From Hallella colorans (GTDB taxonomy: Bacteria > Bacteroidota > Bacteroidia > Bacteroidales > Bacteroidaceae), in contig NZ_QENY01000008.1 in assembly GCF_003096815.1 (NCBI RefSeq), positions 1 through 64,000 of the forward strand: a stretch of 64,000 nucleotides of DNA. The letters are read 5' to 3'. Shown in pieces: positions 17,883 through 28,853 of this stretch. The translations under genes and the position numbers were made by a program. The notes under the pieces were generated by a model that made no database searches, was not told the DNA's origin, and worked only from the letters and a program-made list of their open reading frames with translations. The stretch's first letter is position 1, and each line of letters opens with the position of its first letter.

Positions 17883-19787
17883 ATGAAAAAGAAATTATTA
17901 TATTCAGTATGTAGCCTTGTCATGGCGTGTGCGCTGGCAAGTTGTGACTACTTGGACATCGTACCGGATGGTACACCGACGGAGAAAGACGCTTTTGCCA
18001 ATCAGGGCACCACAGAGGGTTACCTATACAGTTGTTATGGCTTTATTCCCAACAACGGCAACACGCAAAGTGCCATCGATTTCTTGTCTGGAGATGAGGT
18101 GGTGACCGCGTTTGAGTCTGACCCTTTCGCCGCGTTCTCGCAGGGAACGTACACGGCCATTAGTCCCCATATGTCTTATTGGGACGAGTTGATGGGTGGC
18201 ATGCGTTATTGTTACACATTGATTAATAATGTTGATGGCGTGCCAGGTATGAGCAAAAAGATGGCAAGTGACTATAAGGCGCAAGCCAAGTTTCTTGTAG
18301 GCTATTTTTACTATCTGCTCATACAGAGCTATGGACCGGTCATAATAGTTAAGGACGTGGAGGATGTCAATGTGCCTATAGACAAATTCAAGGCGCGAGC
18401 GCCCATGTCGGAATGTGTGGATTTCGCCGCCAATATGTTGGACGAGGCTGCCATAGATTTGCCTCCCACACGAGATGGAGACGAATATGGACTGGCTACA
18501 AGCGTGGCTGCCAAAACTTTAAAAGCCAAATTGCTGGTGATGGCCGCCTCGCCTTTGTTTAACGGCTACGCTCCCCATAAAAACATAAAAAACGCTGACG
18601 GTGCTTTTCTGTTCGAGCAAAAGTTTGACCAGTCCAAATGGGACAGGGCGTACGAGGCTTGCCAGGAGGCGGTGAGGATAGCGGAGAAATCTGGCTTTGC
18701 GCTTTATAAGGCTGTTCCGGGCACTAATGTGAACGCTCCTGAGCCTGCCGACATGACACAGCGAAGCCTGAGATTTGCTATCATTGACAAGGGAAACTTG
18801 AGCGAGACAATATGGGGTAACACCAAGGGACAATCAAATAATGACATACAAGCCAAGTCGGCGCCATACGCCCAAGGTGACAAGGGACGATTTGCGCTTA
18901 ACGCCATCGCCCCCACGCTTGCCATGATGGAGCGCTTTTACACCGACAAGGGGCTGCCCTTGGACGAGGATCCATCGTTCCCGAGCAGAAACGATTGGTG
19001 GAAAGTGGTCGACGCACCAGCTGGTTGCGAGTACGCCGAAGGCAAAGTGCCCGCTTTTGTCTGTCGCCGCGACCCACGAATGTACGCTTGGACAACCTTT
19101 GAGAATGGATATTACGAGATAGCTGGCGATAAGCCCGAGGGAAGTAATTATGACAAAAAATACCGTAGGGGCAAGGCTGAGGGCAAAATTGTGATGAAAA
19201 TGATGATAGGTGAGCCGAGCGGAAGAGGTGCCAACCTGAACACGTTGCGCAATAACAACTACTCGCCAAGTGGATTTTTGAACAAGCGTTTGGTGGATCC
19301 GTTGAAGCCAGCGTCATCCCCCAAAATCAATTATATACATCCATATCTCACCATGGCCGACTTGTACCTTCTGGCAGCTGAGGCTGCGGTAGAAGTGAAC
19401 AAACTTGGAGAGGCCAAGACTTACCTTGACAAAATAAGGTCAAGGGCAGGGCTTCCCTCAGTGGATGCCGCTTGGGCACATGCCGCACATCCTGATAAGG
19501 CCAACGGCAAAGAAGGTATGCGCGAAATAGTTAGGCAGGAGAGACTGATAGAGATGTACATGCTCAATCAAAATTTTTGGGATTTACGTCGTTGGCTCAT
19601 GGCCGAGAGGTGCATGGACAAAGCCCCTGATGGAGTTAATATTCTTGCCGATAATATCGACGCATGGTGGAAACCAACTCAGGTACAAGTAAGTAGGGCT
19701 TTCACTGCGCCGACCAATTATCTCATGCCAATACCTCAAGAAGAAATAAAGAAAAATCCAAAAATAGTTCAAAATCCTGGATATTGA
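17883..19787 (+). CDS. susD: SusD-family glycan-binding lipoprotein (second pair)
   Basis: This 634-aa lipoprotein has a lipobox ending CALASC (Cys21), followed by DYLDIVPDGTPTEKDAF, the usual SusD opening. RagB/SusD C-terminal features include MADLYLLAAEAAVEVN and RQERLIEMYMLNQNFWDLRRW. The ATG at 17883 is chosen because it starts the signal peptide; the frame is open from 17778 within the susC tail. At 634 residues it is on the long side for SusD, with extended loops between the TPR helices. It partners the upstream SusC. No hydrolase or surface glycan-binding lipoprotein follows it; the next gene is rimP. Confidence 0.93.
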   Translation: MKKKLLYSVCSLVMACALASCDYLDIVPDGTPTEKDAFANQGTTEGYLYSCYGFIPNNGNTQSAIDFLSGDEVVTAFESDPFAAFSQGTYTAISPHMSYWDELMGGMRYCYTLINNVDGVPGMSKKMASDYKAQAKFLVGYFYYLLIQSYGPVIIVKDVEDVNVPIDKFKARAPMSECVDFAANMLDEAAIDLPPTRDGDEYGLATSVAAKTLKAKLLVMAASPLFNGYAPHKNIKNADGAFLFEQKFDQSKWDRAYEACQEAVRIAEKSGFALYKAVPGTNVNAPEPADMTQRSLRFAIIDKGNLSETIWGNTKGQSNNDIQAKSAPYAQGDKGRFALNAIAPTLAMMERFYTDKGLPLDEDPSFPSRNDWWKVVDAPAGCEYAEGKVPAFVCRRDPRMYAWTTFENGYYEIAGDKPEGSNYDKKYRRGKAEGKIVMKMMIGEPSGRGANLNTLRNNNYSPSGFLNKRLVDPLKPASSPKINYIHPYLTMADLYLLAAEAAVEVNKLGEAKTYLDKIRSRAGLPSVDAAWAHAAHPDKANGKEGMREIVRQERLIEMYMLNQNFWDLRRWLMAERCMDKAPDGVNILADNIDAWWKPTQVQVSRAFTAPTNYLMPIPQEEIKKNPKIVQNPGY

Positions 19788-19919
19788 CAATCAAAAAAGA
19801 TGAAAGGTATACTTTAAAGATAGAGAAACGTTCATCAACTATGCTCTAAGGCGTATTTGATAGCTGTTTTGGAGATAGCGTGGAAAAGTCTGCGTAAACA
19901 AGAAAAAGCCAGAAAAATT

Positions 19920-19950
19920 CTTGCATGAACGTTTTTTTTTTAGTAACTTT
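19920..19950 (+). promoter_or_regulatory. Promoter of rimP-nusA-infB
   Basis: A TTG at 19921-19923 and TAACTTTG at 19943-19950 are separated by 19 bp, close to the Bacteroidetes -33/-7 arrangement. The implied start of transcription lies near 19957, just before the leader hairpin. Confidence 0.65.
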
Positions 19951-19963
19951 GCATCGTTCAGTG

Positions 19964-19997
19964 GAATGAGGGGCTCCGAGAGAGCTCCTCATTTTTT
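19964..19997 (+). terminator. Terminator-like hairpin in the rimP-nusA-infB leader
   Basis: AATGAGGGGCTC (19964-19975) pairs with GAGCTCCTCATT (19982-19993) across a short loop, with one G-U pair, and the T run continues to 19997. It lies downstream of the TAACTTTG box and 15 bp before rimP. It is either an attenuator controlling the operon or the late terminator of the second susC/susD unit. Confidence 0.7.
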
Positions 19998-20011
19998 ATA
20001 ATAACAGGTTT

Positions 20012-20479
20012 ATGATAGACAAAAACGTCGTAAGAAACTTAGTGGATGAATGGCTGACGGACAAGGAGTATTTCTTGGTGGATGTGATGGTCAGCCCTGA
20101 TAACAAGATCGCGGTGGAGATAGATCATGTTGATGGCGTGTACATCAACGACTGCGTGGAGCTCAGTAAATATATCGAGAATCATCTCGATCGCGAGAAG
20201 GAAGATTTTGAATTGGAAGTAGGCTCCGCAGGTTGGGGACAGCCTTTCAAGGTGGAGCAACAGTACCATAACTATGTGGGGCAGCCAGTGGAGGTGCTGG
20301 ACGACAGTGGAAAGAAAGTCAGAGGCACGCTCAAAAGTGTGGACGGCCGCGACTTCGTAGTGTCGGTAAAGGAGAAAGTAAAGGTGGAAGGCAAGAAACG
20401 CCCTGTGATGATGGATGTGGACCACCAATATAGCATGGACAATATAAAATATACTAAATACTTAATAAGTTTTAAATAA
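20012..20479 (+). CDS. rimP: Ribosome maturation factor RimP
   Basis: This 155-aa cytoplasmic protein is needed for 30S subunit maturation. The N-terminal domain carries the family stretch ELEVGSAGWGQPFKVEQQYHN, followed by an Sm-like beta-barrel C-terminal domain (GQPVEVLDD, RGTLKSVDGRDFVVSV). Length is normal. It is the first gene of the conserved rimP-nusA-infB operon, with nusA starting 3 bp after its stop. Expression probably depends on the promoter and hairpin immediately upstream. Confidence 0.95.
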   Translation: MIDKNVVRNLVDEWLTDKEYFLVDVMVSPDNKIAVEIDHVDGVYINDCVELSKYIENHLDREKEDFELEVGSAGWGQPFKVEQQYHNYVGQPVEVLDDSGKKVRGTLKSVDGRDFVVSVKEKVKVEGKKRPVMMDVDHQYSMDNIKYTKYLISFK

Positions 20480-20482
20480 GCT

Positions 20483-21757
20483 ATGGCAGCAAGAAAAAAA
20501 GACGACGAGCAGATGAGTATGATCGACTCCTTTCGTGAATTTAAGGAGATGAAGAACATCGACCGCACTACGTTGGTAAGCGTGCTCGAGGAGACATTTC
20601 GCAGCGTGCTCGCAAAGATATATGGCAGTGACGAGAACTTTGACGTTATCGTTAACCCAGACAAAGGCGACTTTGAGATTTATCGCAACCGTGTGGTGGT
20701 GGCCAATGGCGAGGTGGAAGACGTTAACAAGCAGATAAGTTTGGCTGATGCCCAAAAAATAGAAGACGACTATGAGGTGGGTGAGGATGTGTCTGAGCCA
20801 GTGAATTTTGCAAAATTTGGTCGTCGTGCCATACTTACATTGCGCCAAACTTTGGCCAGTAAGATATTGGAGTTGGAACACGACTCACTCTATAACAAAT
20901 ATAAGGATCGTGTGGGGCAGCTCATAGCGGCCGAGGTTTATCAAGTGTGGAAACGAGAGGTGTTGTTGGTCGATGATGACAATAATGAGTTGATCTTACC
21001 CAAATCGGAGCAGATCCCGGCCGATCAATATCGCAAGGGCGAAACTATACGCGCCGTCATTGAGCGCGTGGACAACGAAAACAACAATCCCAAGATAATA
21101 CTCTCGCGCACCAGTCCAACGTTTTTGGAGCGTCTCTTGGAGCAGGAGGTTCCCGAGATAGCCGATGGTCTTATTGCCATTAAGAAGGTGGCGCGCATGC
21201 CCGGAGAGCGTGCTAAGATAGCGGTAGAGAGTTTTGACGAGCGCATAGACCCTGTGGGGGCTTGTGTGGGCGTGAGGGGTAGCAGGGTGCACGGTATCGT
21301 GCGTGAGCTGTGCAACGAGAACATAGATGTGGTAAACTGGACAGCCAATACCAAACTGTTTATTCAGCGCGCTTTAAGTCCTGCCCAAATATCAAGCATA
21401 GCCCTTGATGAGGAAAACAGAAAGGCCGACGTGTATTTGCTGCCCGAAGAGGTAAGCTTGGCTATTGGGCGTGGCGGACTGAATATAAAATTGGCCTCGA
21501 TGCTCACCGAATACACCATTGACGTGTATCGTGTGGTGAGCGATGGTGAAACGAACCATGAGGAAGACGACGTGTACTTGGAGCAATTCAATGACGAGAT
21601 AGACCAGTGGATTATTGACGCTATTAAGTCAATAGGGCTCGATACGGCTAAGGCGGTACTTAATGCACCACGTGAAATGTTGGTGGAAAAGGCCGATTTG
21701 GAAGAGGAGACCGTAGACCACGTGATAGAAGTGCTTCGCAAAGAGTTTGAGAATTAG
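20483..21757 (+). CDS. nusA: Transcription termination/antitermination factor NusA
   Basis: This 424-aa protein binds RNA polymerase and RNA and modulates pausing and termination. It has an N-terminal polymerase-binding domain (about residues 10-130, ENFDVIVNPDKGDFEIYRNR), an S1 domain (about 140-205), and two KH domains (about 210-350). The KH region includes DPVGACVGVRGSRV and EVSLAIGRGGLNIKLAS, and a short acidic C-terminal helical region follows. It is translated from the rimP transcript. Because NusA can affect termination, it could act on the hairpin in its own leader; that is inference. Confidence 0.96.
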   Translation: MAARKKDDEQMSMIDSFREFKEMKNIDRTTLVSVLEETFRSVLAKIYGSDENFDVIVNPDKGDFEIYRNRVVVANGEVEDVNKQISLADAQKIEDDYEVGEDVSEPVNFAKFGRRAILTLRQTLASKILELEHDSLYNKYKDRVGQLIAAEVYQVWKREVLLVDDDNNELILPKSEQIPADQYRKGETIRAVIERVDNENNNPKIILSRTSPTFLERLLEQEVPEIADGLIAIKKVARMPGERAKIAVESFDERIDPVGACVGVRGSRVHGIVRELCNENIDVVNWTANTKLFIQRALSPAQISSIALDEENRKADVYLLPEEVSLAIGRGGLNIKLASMLTEYTIDVYRVVSDGETNHEEDDVYLEQFNDEIDQWIIDAIKSIGLDTAKAVLNAPREMLVEKADLEEETVDHVIEVLRKEFEN

Positions 21758-21934
21758 GCCATGTCGAATTGACAAAATGAGCAATCCTTTAATCCCAAGA
21801 TAACCATGTAAAAGCGAGTAGTGAAAAAAGGTGGGAAAAAGACGATTAATAACAGAGACAAAAAACAGATAAGGTGAGGAAGTGAGGGTTTTACCTTTTT
21901 GCCCTTTAGCTTGCTCCCTTTCAAAGTAGAATAT

Positions 21935-24859
21935 ATGAGCATCAGATTAAACAAAGCGTTACGAGAATTAAACATAGGACTCCAGACGGCAGTTGAGTTC
22001 CTTGAGAAGAAGAGTGAGCTTGGTGAAGTGAAGGCGGAACCTACCTTCAAGCTGAGCGACGAGCAGTATCACGCCTTGATAGAGGCGTTTAAACAGGATG
22101 CCGCCGTTCGCAACGAAGCCGAGAAACTCTTTAAAAAACCAAAAGAAAAGAAGCGTGCCCCACAACCCAAGAAAGAAGACCATCGGGCGGAAAGCTTGTT
22201 GGAGAGCAATCGGCGTCAGCAGTATCGGCCATTAGGCAAGATAGATCTTGACCACGTGGGAGATAAACCTGCGCCCCAATCATCTGATGCCACCCAGCCC
22301 GCCAATATGCCTCAGGACAAGGTTGCTGCCGTCAGCCCTGACCCTGAAAAACAAGAAGTGGAAGAGACCACCAAACATACTACATTGGAGAATACGGAAA
22401 AACCTGAAAAAGAAATAAATACTCAAGAAGAAAAACTACCGGAAGAGGTTCAGCAAAAAGCTGAAATAACGACTCCTCCTACGCCTAAGCAAACAGAAGA
22501 AACGAAACAAGAAGAAAACGTGAAAGTAGTAGAACGTCCTCAGGAGACGAGTCAGGACGAAAACACCGAAAACGTGTCGGCCACACCAGAGACAACTAAT
22601 AAAAAGACGGAGAGCTCCGAAGAGGAAGGCGATGGTCCGAAGCTGTTCCAGTTGAGAAGTGAAAAGAAAATTCTTAACGCACCCAAAGTAAACGTTGTGG
22701 GAAAGATAGACCTTGACGCCCTCAACCAAAACATGCGCCCTCGGAAGAAGACAAAAGAGGAGCGTAGAAAGGAGCGCGAAGACAAGAATAAGCAACAAGG
22801 AGGTGGCACGCGTCGCAAACGCCAGCGCATTAACAAAGACAGGGTGGATATCAACGCGGCTGCCAACCAGCAAAATGCCAAGACTGGAGGTGGCAGCAAG
22901 GCTAAAAACAATAATAACAAGAACAGAAAACGCTCGCAGAAACCCCTCGAAGTGAACGACGAGGATGTAGCACGTCAGGTAAAAGAGACTTTGGCCCGCT
23001 TGACAAGCAAGCAGAGCCAGACCAAAAAGGGCGCCAAATATCGTAAAGAAAAACGAGAAGCTGCTCAAGAAAAACTATCTGCTGAGGCCAAAGCGGAGCG
23101 CAAAGAGAGCAAGGTGCTGAAGATAACCGAGTTTGTGACGGTATCAGAATTGGCTACGATGATGAACGTGGGTGTTACCCAAGTGATATCAACCTTGATG
23201 AGTATAGGCGTGATGGCATCCATCAACCAGCGTCTTGATGCGGAGACTATCAACTTGGTGGCCGATGAGTTCGGCTTCAAAACTGAATATGTGAGTGCCG
23301 AAGTGCAAGAGGCTGTGAACGTGGAAGAGGACGACGAGAGCGACCTTGTGCCTCGTTCGCCTATCGTGACGGTAATGGGACACGTGGACCACGGTAAGAC
23401 TTCGTTACTCGACCATATACGTAACACCAATGTTATCGCTGGCGAGGCGGGCGGTATCACACAGCACGTGGGTGCCTACAGCGTTACCCTTAACAACGGC
23501 CGGCACATTACATTGCTCGATACGCCGGGTCACGAGGCCTTTACGGCCATGCGTGCTCGTGGCGCACAGGTTACGGACATCGCTATTATCATTATTGCCG
23601 CAGACGATTCTGTCATGCCTACTACCAAGGAGGCAATAGCCCATGCGCAAGCGGCAGGGGTGCCAATGGTGTTTGCCATTAACAAAATAGACAAGCCGGG
23701 AGCCAACCCGGATAAGATACGCGAAGATCTTTCGCAGATGAACTTGCTGGTAGAAGATTGGGGAGGTAAGTACCAATGCCAAGAAATCAGCGCGAAGAAA
23801 GGCATTGGCGTGGAGGAATTACTTGAGAAAGTGCTTCTTGAAGCTGATATGCTCGACCTCAAAGCCAATCCTAATCGTTTGGCCACGGGTACTGTGATAG
23901 AGAGTGCCTTGGACAAGGGGCGCGGCTATGTCAGCACGGTATTGGTTAGCAATGGTACGCTGAAAGTGGGCGACTTTATCATCGCTGGCACAAGCTGGGG
24001 ACGTATCAAGGCCATGTTCAACGAGCGCAACCAGCGCATAGAAGAGGCCAAACCCGCCGAGCCATGTGTTATTCTTGGCTTGAATGGTGCTCCGACGGCC
24101 GGCGACCAGTTCCATGTGCTGGAAACGGAACAAGAGGTTCGTGACATCGCCAACAAGCGAGAGCAGTTGCAACGTGAGCAAAGTTTGCGCACGCAAACAC
24201 GTCTCACGCTGAGCGATATATCTCATCGTATAGCCCGTGGCGAGTTCCACGAGATGAATATCATTGTCAAGGGTGATACCGATGGTTCAATTGAGGCGTT
24301 GAGCGACTCGTTTATTAAACTCTCCACGGAGAAAGTTCAAATCAACGTTATATTCAAGGCCGTGGGACAAATCTCTGAGAATGATGTGACGTTAGCCGAT
24401 GCGTCAGACGCAATTATAGTGGGTTTCCAAGTTCGCCCGTCAGCTGCGGCTCGTCGTTTGGCAGACGCTAATGGTGTTGAAATTAATACATACTCTGTGA
24501 TTTACGACGCCATAGACGATGTGAAAGATGCCATGGTGGGCATGCTTGACAAAGTGAAGAAGGAGATTGTGACAGCCCAAATTGAAGTGAAGCAGGTTTA
24601 CAACATCTCGAAAGTGGGTGTTGTGGCTGGAGGATTGGTGATCGAAGGCAAGGTACACAACAAGGACAAGGCTCGCGTTGTGCGTGAAGGTATCGTAGTC
24701 AAGACGGCTCCCATTGCGGCGTTGAAACGTTATAAGGACGACGTGAAAGAGGTGGCGACAGGCTTGGAGTGCGGTGTCTCTTTGGCAAATTGCAATGATA
24801 TCCAGGCGGGTGACATACTCGAGACATTCACGGAGATAGAGGTTGATCAGAAACTTTAA
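21935..24859 (+). CDS. infB: Translation initiation factor IF-2
   Basis: This 974-aa GTPase delivers initiator tRNA to the ribosome. The start [15 protein letters not shown] at 21935 is the family N-terminus; the frame is open from 21899 but those 12 codons are unlikely. A long, charged, low-complexity linker rich in Lys/Glu/Gln (about residues 60-380) precedes the IF2 N domain (about 395-450). The GTPase domain has G1 GHVDHGKT (482-489), G3 DTPGHE and G4 NKID. The C-terminal beta-barrel domains are complete. A 177-bp gap follows nusA, without a promoter that can be recognised. Confidence 0.96.
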   Translation: MSIRLNKALRELNIGLQTAVEFLEKKSELGEVKAEPTFKLSDEQYHALIEAFKQDAAVRNEAEKLFKKPKEKKRAPQPKKEDHRAESLLESNRRQQYRPLGKIDLDHVGDKPAPQSSDATQPANMPQDKVAAVSPDPEKQEVEETTKHTTLENTEKPEKEINTQEEKLPEEVQQKAEITTPPTPKQTEETKQEENVKVVERPQETSQDENTENVSATPETTNKKTESSEEEGDGPKLFQLRSEKKILNAPKVNVVGKIDLDALNQNMRPRKKTKEERRKEREDKNKQQGGGTRRKRQRINKDRVDINAAANQQNAKTGGGSKAKNNNNKNRKRSQKPLEVNDEDVARQVKETLARLTSKQSQTKKGAKYRKEKREAAQEKLSAEAKAERKESKVLKITEFVTVSELATMMNVGVTQVISTLMSIGVMASINQRLDAETINLVADEFGFKTEYVSAEVQEAVNVEEDDESDLVPRSPIVTVMGHVDHGKTSLLDHIRNTNVIAGEAGGITQHVGAYSVTLNNGRHITLLDTPGHEAFTAMRARGAQVTDIAIIIIAADDSVMPTTKEAIAHAQAAGVPMVFAINKIDKPGANPDKIREDLSQMNLLVEDWGGKYQCQEISAKKGIGVEELLEKVLLEADMLDLKANPNRLATGTVIESALDKGRGYVSTVLVSNGTLKVGDFIIAGTSWGRIKAMFNERNQRIEEAKPAEPCVILGLNGAPTAGDQFHVLETEQEVRDIANKREQLQREQSLRTQTRLTLSDISHRIARGEFHEMNIIVKGDTDGSIEALSDSFIKLSTEKVQINVIFKAVGQISENDVTLADASDAIIVGFQVRPSAAARRLADANGVEINTYSVIYDAIDDVKDAMVGMLDKVKKEIVTAQIEVKQVYNISKVGVVAGGLVIEGKVHNKDKARVVREGIVVKTAPIAALKRYKDDVKEVATGLECGVSLANCNDIQAGDILETFTEIEVDQKL

Positions 24860-24966
24860 AAGGGATGTGACATAAAGAATGACATGCTGACACGGTTCTT
24901 GAAAGTCACAGCTAATGGCTTGATGACGTAAGGGCGGTCGTGGCAGCATTTCTTCCTTATAATATA

Positions 24967-25000
24967 TAGTGACATCCCTGTTCCGGGGTGTCACTATTTT
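24967..25000 (+). terminator. Rho-independent terminator after infB
   Basis: TAGTGACATCCC (24967-24978) pairs with GGGGTGTCACTA (24985-24996), 12 bp with one G-U pair and a 6-nt loop, followed by TTTTC. It ends the rimP-nusA-infB operon and isolates the suf genes. Confidence 0.85.
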
Positions 25001-25058
25001 CATAATAAATGTAAATATTGTAAAGTGTGGCATAATCCTTGCGCGATTATGAATAGAT

Positions 25059-26516
25059 ATGAAAGCAGAGCAAAACAAACAAGAAAAAAACAAGTTTGTC
25101 AAGCAAGTTGCGGAGCAGAAATATGAGTTTGGTTTCACCACCGACGTGGAGACAGAGATTATTCCCGTGGGTTTGAATGAGGATGTGGTGCGGCTTATCT
25201 CAAAAAAGAAGCAAGAGCCTGACTGGCTTTTGGATTTCCGTTTAAAATCTTTCCGCTATTGGCAAACTCTCTCGATACCCACGTGGGGGCATCTCCACTT
25301 GCCCAAAATAGATTTTCAAGGTATATCTTATTACGCTGACCCGATGGCTAAGAAGCCTGCCAACAAAGAGATTGACCCCGAATTGGAAAAAACTTTTGAC
25401 AAGTTGGGCATACCTTTGGAGGAGCGTTTGGCTTTGAGTGGAACGGCCGTGGACGCCATCATGGATTCGGTATCTGTGAAAACCACGTTCAAAAAGCAGT
25501 TGGCCGAGAAAGGAGTCATTTTTTGTTCCATCGGCGAAGCTGTACGCGAATATCCCGATTTGGTACGGCAGTACCTTGGAAGCGTCGTCCCTTACCGTGA
25601 TAATTTTACCGCCGCACTCAACTCAGCGGTGTTTAGCGATGGCAGTTTCGTGTACATTCCCAAAGGCGTGAGATGCCCCATGGAGCTGAGCAGCTATTTT
25701 CGCATCAACTCAAGAAACACCGGGCAGTTTGAGCGCACGCTCATTATCGCTGACGATGAGGCATACGTGTCATATCTTGAAGGCTGCACGGCGCCCATGC
25801 GCGACGAAAATCAGTTGCACGCCGCCATTGTTGAGATTGTCGTGATGAACAATGCCGAGGTGAAATATTCCACCGTGCAGAATTGGTATCCGGGCGACGA
25901 GCGGGGGCGTGGCGGCGTGCTCAACTTGGTGACCAAGCGTGGCGACTGTCGTGGCGTAAACTCCAAACTCTCGTGGACGCAGGTTGAGACGGGCTCGGCC
26001 ATCACGTGGAAATACCCCAGTTGCATACTTCGTGGGGATAATTCGCAGGCCGAATTTTACAGCGTTGCGGTCACTAACAACTTTCAAGAGGCCGACACGG
26101 GAACCAAGATGATACACATAGGCAAGAACACCACTTCCACCATTATCTCCAAAGGCATATCCGCTGGGCATAGCCAAAACTCTTATCGTGGACTCGTCAG
26201 GGTTGCCGCCAATGCCGAGAACGCGCGAAACTACAGCAGTTGCGACTCGTTGTTGTTAGGGTCGGAATGCGGCGCCCACACATTCCCTTACATGGACATA
26301 CACAATCACACCGCCATCGTGGAGCATGAGGCTACCACTTCCAAGATATCCGAAGAACAACTCTTCTACTGCAATCAGCGAGGCATACCCATGGAAGATG
26401 CCGTAGGGCTCATCGTCAACGGTTATGCCAAGGACGTACTCAATAAGTTGCCTATGGAATTTGCTGTTGAGGCTCAAAAACTTCTTAATGTCTCGCTTGA
26501 GGGAACGGTAGGGTGA
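25059..26516 (+). CDS. sufB: Fe-S cluster assembly scaffold SufB
   Basis: This 485-aa cytoplasmic protein is the scaffold subunit of the SufBCD complex, on which Fe-S clusters are built. Family stretches include [29 protein letters not shown] and [16 protein letters not shown], and the C-terminal [19 protein letters not shown]. Length is normal. It begins a sufB-sufC-sufD-sufS series on the plus strand, just after the infB terminator. A TAATCCTTG near 25032, one base longer than the usual -7 box, might be its promoter. Confidence 0.96.
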   Translation: MKAEQNKQEKNKFVKQVAEQKYEFGFTTDVETEIIPVGLNEDVVRLISKKKQEPDWLLDFRLKSFRYWQTLSIPTWGHLHLPKIDFQGISYYADPMAKKPANKEIDPELEKTFDKLGIPLEERLALSGTAVDAIMDSVSVKTTFKKQLAEKGVIFCSIGEAVREYPDLVRQYLGSVVPYRDNFTAALNSAVFSDGSFVYIPKGVRCPMELSSYFRINSRNTGQFERTLIIADDEAYVSYLEGCTAPMRDENQLHAAIVEIVVMNNAEVKYSTVQNWYPGDERGRGGVLNLVTKRGDCRGVNSKLSWTQVETGSAITWKYPSCILRGDNSQAEFYSVAVTNNFQEADTGTKMIHIGKNTTSTIISKGISAGHSQNSYRGLVRVAANAENARNYSSCDSLLLGSECGAHTFPYMDIHNHTAIVEHEATTSKISEEQLFYCNQRGIPMEDAVGLIVNGYAKDVLNKLPMEFAVEAQKLLNVSLEGTVG

Positions 26517-26609
26517 TTTGGTGCGTAATTATTCGTCAAGACATACAAAACCATTTGAATTATAAAGTTTAAGATAGTTAACCTCTGGTTAATCCAAACA
26601 AAATACAAT

Positions 26610-27374
26610 ATGCTACAAGTCAAGAATCTTCATGCCACCATAGCGGGCAAACAAATATTAAAAGGTATCAATCTAACCGTCAATGATGGAGAGATACACG
26701 CCATCATGGGTCCCAACGGCTCAGGAAAATCTACGCTTAGCGCCGTGCTTACCGGAAATCCACTTTATACCGTAACCGAGGGGTCGGCTGTGTTCAACGG
26801 CAAGAATTTGTTGAGCATGCCACCCGAGGACCGTGCGTGCGAGGGGCTTTTCCTTTCATTTCAATATCCTGTAGAAATACCGGGTGTCTCAATGACCAAT
26901 TTTATGAAAGCGGCTGTCAATTCACGTCGTAAATATCATGGCTTAGAGCCTCTGAAGGCTGCCGAGTTCATGCAGCTCATGCGCGAAAAACGCGCTATTG
27001 TAGAACTTGACTCCAAACTGTCGCGTCGCTCTGTCAACGAGGGTTTCTCTGGCGGAGAGAAGAAACGCAACGAGATTTTCCAAATGGCCATGCTCGATCC
27101 GCAGCTTAGCATTCTTGACGAAACCGACTCCGGGCTCGATGTCGACGCCATGCGCATTGTTGCAAACGGCGTGAACAAGCTCTTCACTCCACAAAAATCT
27201 ATCATCGTCATCACTCACTACGAACGTCTGTTGGAGATGATACAACCACAGGTTATCCATGTCTTGTATAATGGTCGTATTGTAAAAACTGCTGGACCAG
27301 AGCTTGCGCAAGAAATAGAGAAACGCGGATACGACTGGATTAAGGAAGAGGCCGATACCCTAAACAATAAATAA
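26610..27374 (+). CDS. sufC: SufBCD complex ATPase SufC
   Basis: This 254-aa ABC-type ATPase energises the SufBCD scaffold. Walker A is GPNGSGKST (residues 34-42). The signature region is NEGFSGGEKKRNEIFQM, Walker B is LSILDETDSGLDVD, and the switch histidine lies in ITHYERLL, all SufC-specific. It starts 93 bp after sufB. A small TTAACC/GGTTAA inverted repeat (26578-26592) lies just before its start. No membrane partner is expected; it works with SufB and SufD. Confidence 0.97.
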   Translation: MLQVKNLHATIAGKQILKGINLTVNDGEIHAIMGPNGSGKSTLSAVLTGNPLYTVTEGSAVFNGKNLLSMPPEDRACEGLFLSFQYPVEIPGVSMTNFMKAAVNSRRKYHGLEPLKAAEFMQLMREKRAIVELDSKLSRRSVNEGFSGGEKKRNEIFQMAMLDPQLSILDETDSGLDVDAMRIVANGVNKLFTPQKSIIVITHYERLLEMIQPQVIHVLYNGRIVKTAGPELAQEIEKRGYDWIKEEADTLNNK

Positions 27375-27506
27375 AATAGCATAGAGGCGAATGGTTGACG
27401 TGAACGAAAAGTCAACTCCACCACCACACGTCGTTACACGGCAGGGTGCCGTCTTAATTCTACGGTGCGACAACACTTCACTTCTAAATACAAAAAAGCC
27501 AGTTTC

Positions 27507-28853
27507 ATGAACAGTGAAAAACAATATATAGATTTGTACTCTCAAGCCAGACAGCTCATCTTCGACCATTCCGCAGTGGTGATGAATGCCGTGCGCGACA
27601 AGGCTTTCGAAGACTTTAAGGCACAGGGTCTGCCCAACAGAAAAGTTGAAAACTACAGATACACTGACATGCAAAAGATTTTTGAGCCAGACTATGGCCT
27701 GAATCTTAACCGTCTCGACATACCCATCAATCCCCACAAGACCTTCAGTTGCGATATTCCCAACATGAGTACGTCGCTCTATTTTGTGGTCAACGACTCG
27801 TTTTACAACAAAACTCGTCCCAAGGTAGACCTGCCAGAAGGTGTCGTTTTGGGCAGTCTGAAAGAGGCGGCCGAGCTTCATCCTGAGTTCATTGCGCAAT
27901 ATTATGCCAAGATTGCGCGCACGGAAAAGGATCCGTTGACCGCCCTCAACACCATGTTGGCACAAGATGGTCTGTTTGTCTACGTGCCGAGTGGCGTCAA
28001 AATAGAACGTGCTATTCAAGTTGTCAACATCCTTCGGTCAGACGTGGACCTTATGGTCAACCGTCGCGTGCTCATTGTTTTGGGCGAGGGAGCCGAGGCG
28101 AAGTTCCTTTTTTGCGACGATTCCGCCGACGACCGCAATTTTCTTGGCACGCAGGTTATAGAGGCTTACGTGGGCGAGGGAGCGTCGTTGGATCTCTATT
28201 GCCTCGAGGCAACCCACCGTAAGAACGTAAGGTTGTCCAATGTCTACATAGAGCAGCAGGCGCACAGCCGTGTCAATCATAACGTCATCACGCTGCAAAA
28301 CGGCATCACCCGCAATATGCTTCAGCTCGTGTTCAAGGGTGAGGGGGCTGCCTGCAACTGCAATGGGTGCGTCATTGCCGACCAAGACCAGCATGTGGAC
28401 AACAACACGTTGATAGACCATCAAGTGGGACATTGCACGTCAAACGAACTTTATAAATATGTGCTGAATGGCAAGGCCGTTGGTGCTTTCGCTGGATTGG
28501 TCCATGTTCGCCACGACAGTCAAAAGACCGAGTCGCAGATGACCAACCAAAATCTGTGCACCACCAAGACGGCCCGAATGTTCACCCAGCCTATGTTGGA
28601 GATTTACGCTGATGACGTGAAGTGTGCCCACGGTTCCACTGTGGGCCAGCTCAACGCAGCCGCCATGTTCTATATGCGCCAGCGAGGCATTTCGGAGAGC
28701 GAGGCCAAGCTCCTCCTTGAGTTTGCTTTCATCGGCGAGGTTATAGATCAAATCAACCTCGAGCCTCTGCGAGACCGTCTCCACCACTTGGTCGAAAAGC
28801 GCTTCCGTGGAGAGCTTAACACTTGTGAGGGGTGCAAACTGTGCAAAGATTGA
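27507..28853 (+). CDS. sufD: Fe-S cluster assembly protein SufD
   Basis: This 448-aa protein is the second beta-helix subunit of SufBCD, paralogous to SufB. It has the N-terminal helical region (PNRKVENYRYTDMQKIF) and the C-terminal SufBD core (NNTLIDHQVGHCTSNELYK, EIYADDVKCAHGSTVGQLN, MRQRGISESEA). The ATG at 27507 is chosen; 14 further codons upstream (from 27465) are in frame but look non-coding. It carries the conserved Cys-Ala-His-Gly element near the C-terminus and ends with a CEGCKLC-type tail. Confidence 0.95.
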   Translation: MNSEKQYIDLYSQARQLIFDHSAVVMNAVRDKAFEDFKAQGLPNRKVENYRYTDMQKIFEPDYGLNLNRLDIPINPHKTFSCDIPNMSTSLYFVVNDSFYNKTRPKVDLPEGVVLGSLKEAAELHPEFIAQYYAKIARTEKDPLTALNTMLAQDGLFVYVPSGVKIERAIQVVNILRSDVDLMVNRRVLIVLGEGAEAKFLFCDDSADDRNFLGTQVIEAYVGEGASLDLYCLEATHRKNVRLSNVYIEQQAHSRVNHNVITLQNGITRNMLQLVFKGEGAACNCNGCVIADQDQHVDNNTLIDHQVGHCTSNELYKYVLNGKAVGAFAGLVHVRHDSQKTESQMTNQNLCTTKTARMFTQPMLEIYADDVKCAHGSTVGQLNAAAMFYMRQRGISESEAKLLLEFAFIGEVIDQINLEPLRDRLHHLVEKRFRGELNTCEGCKLCKD

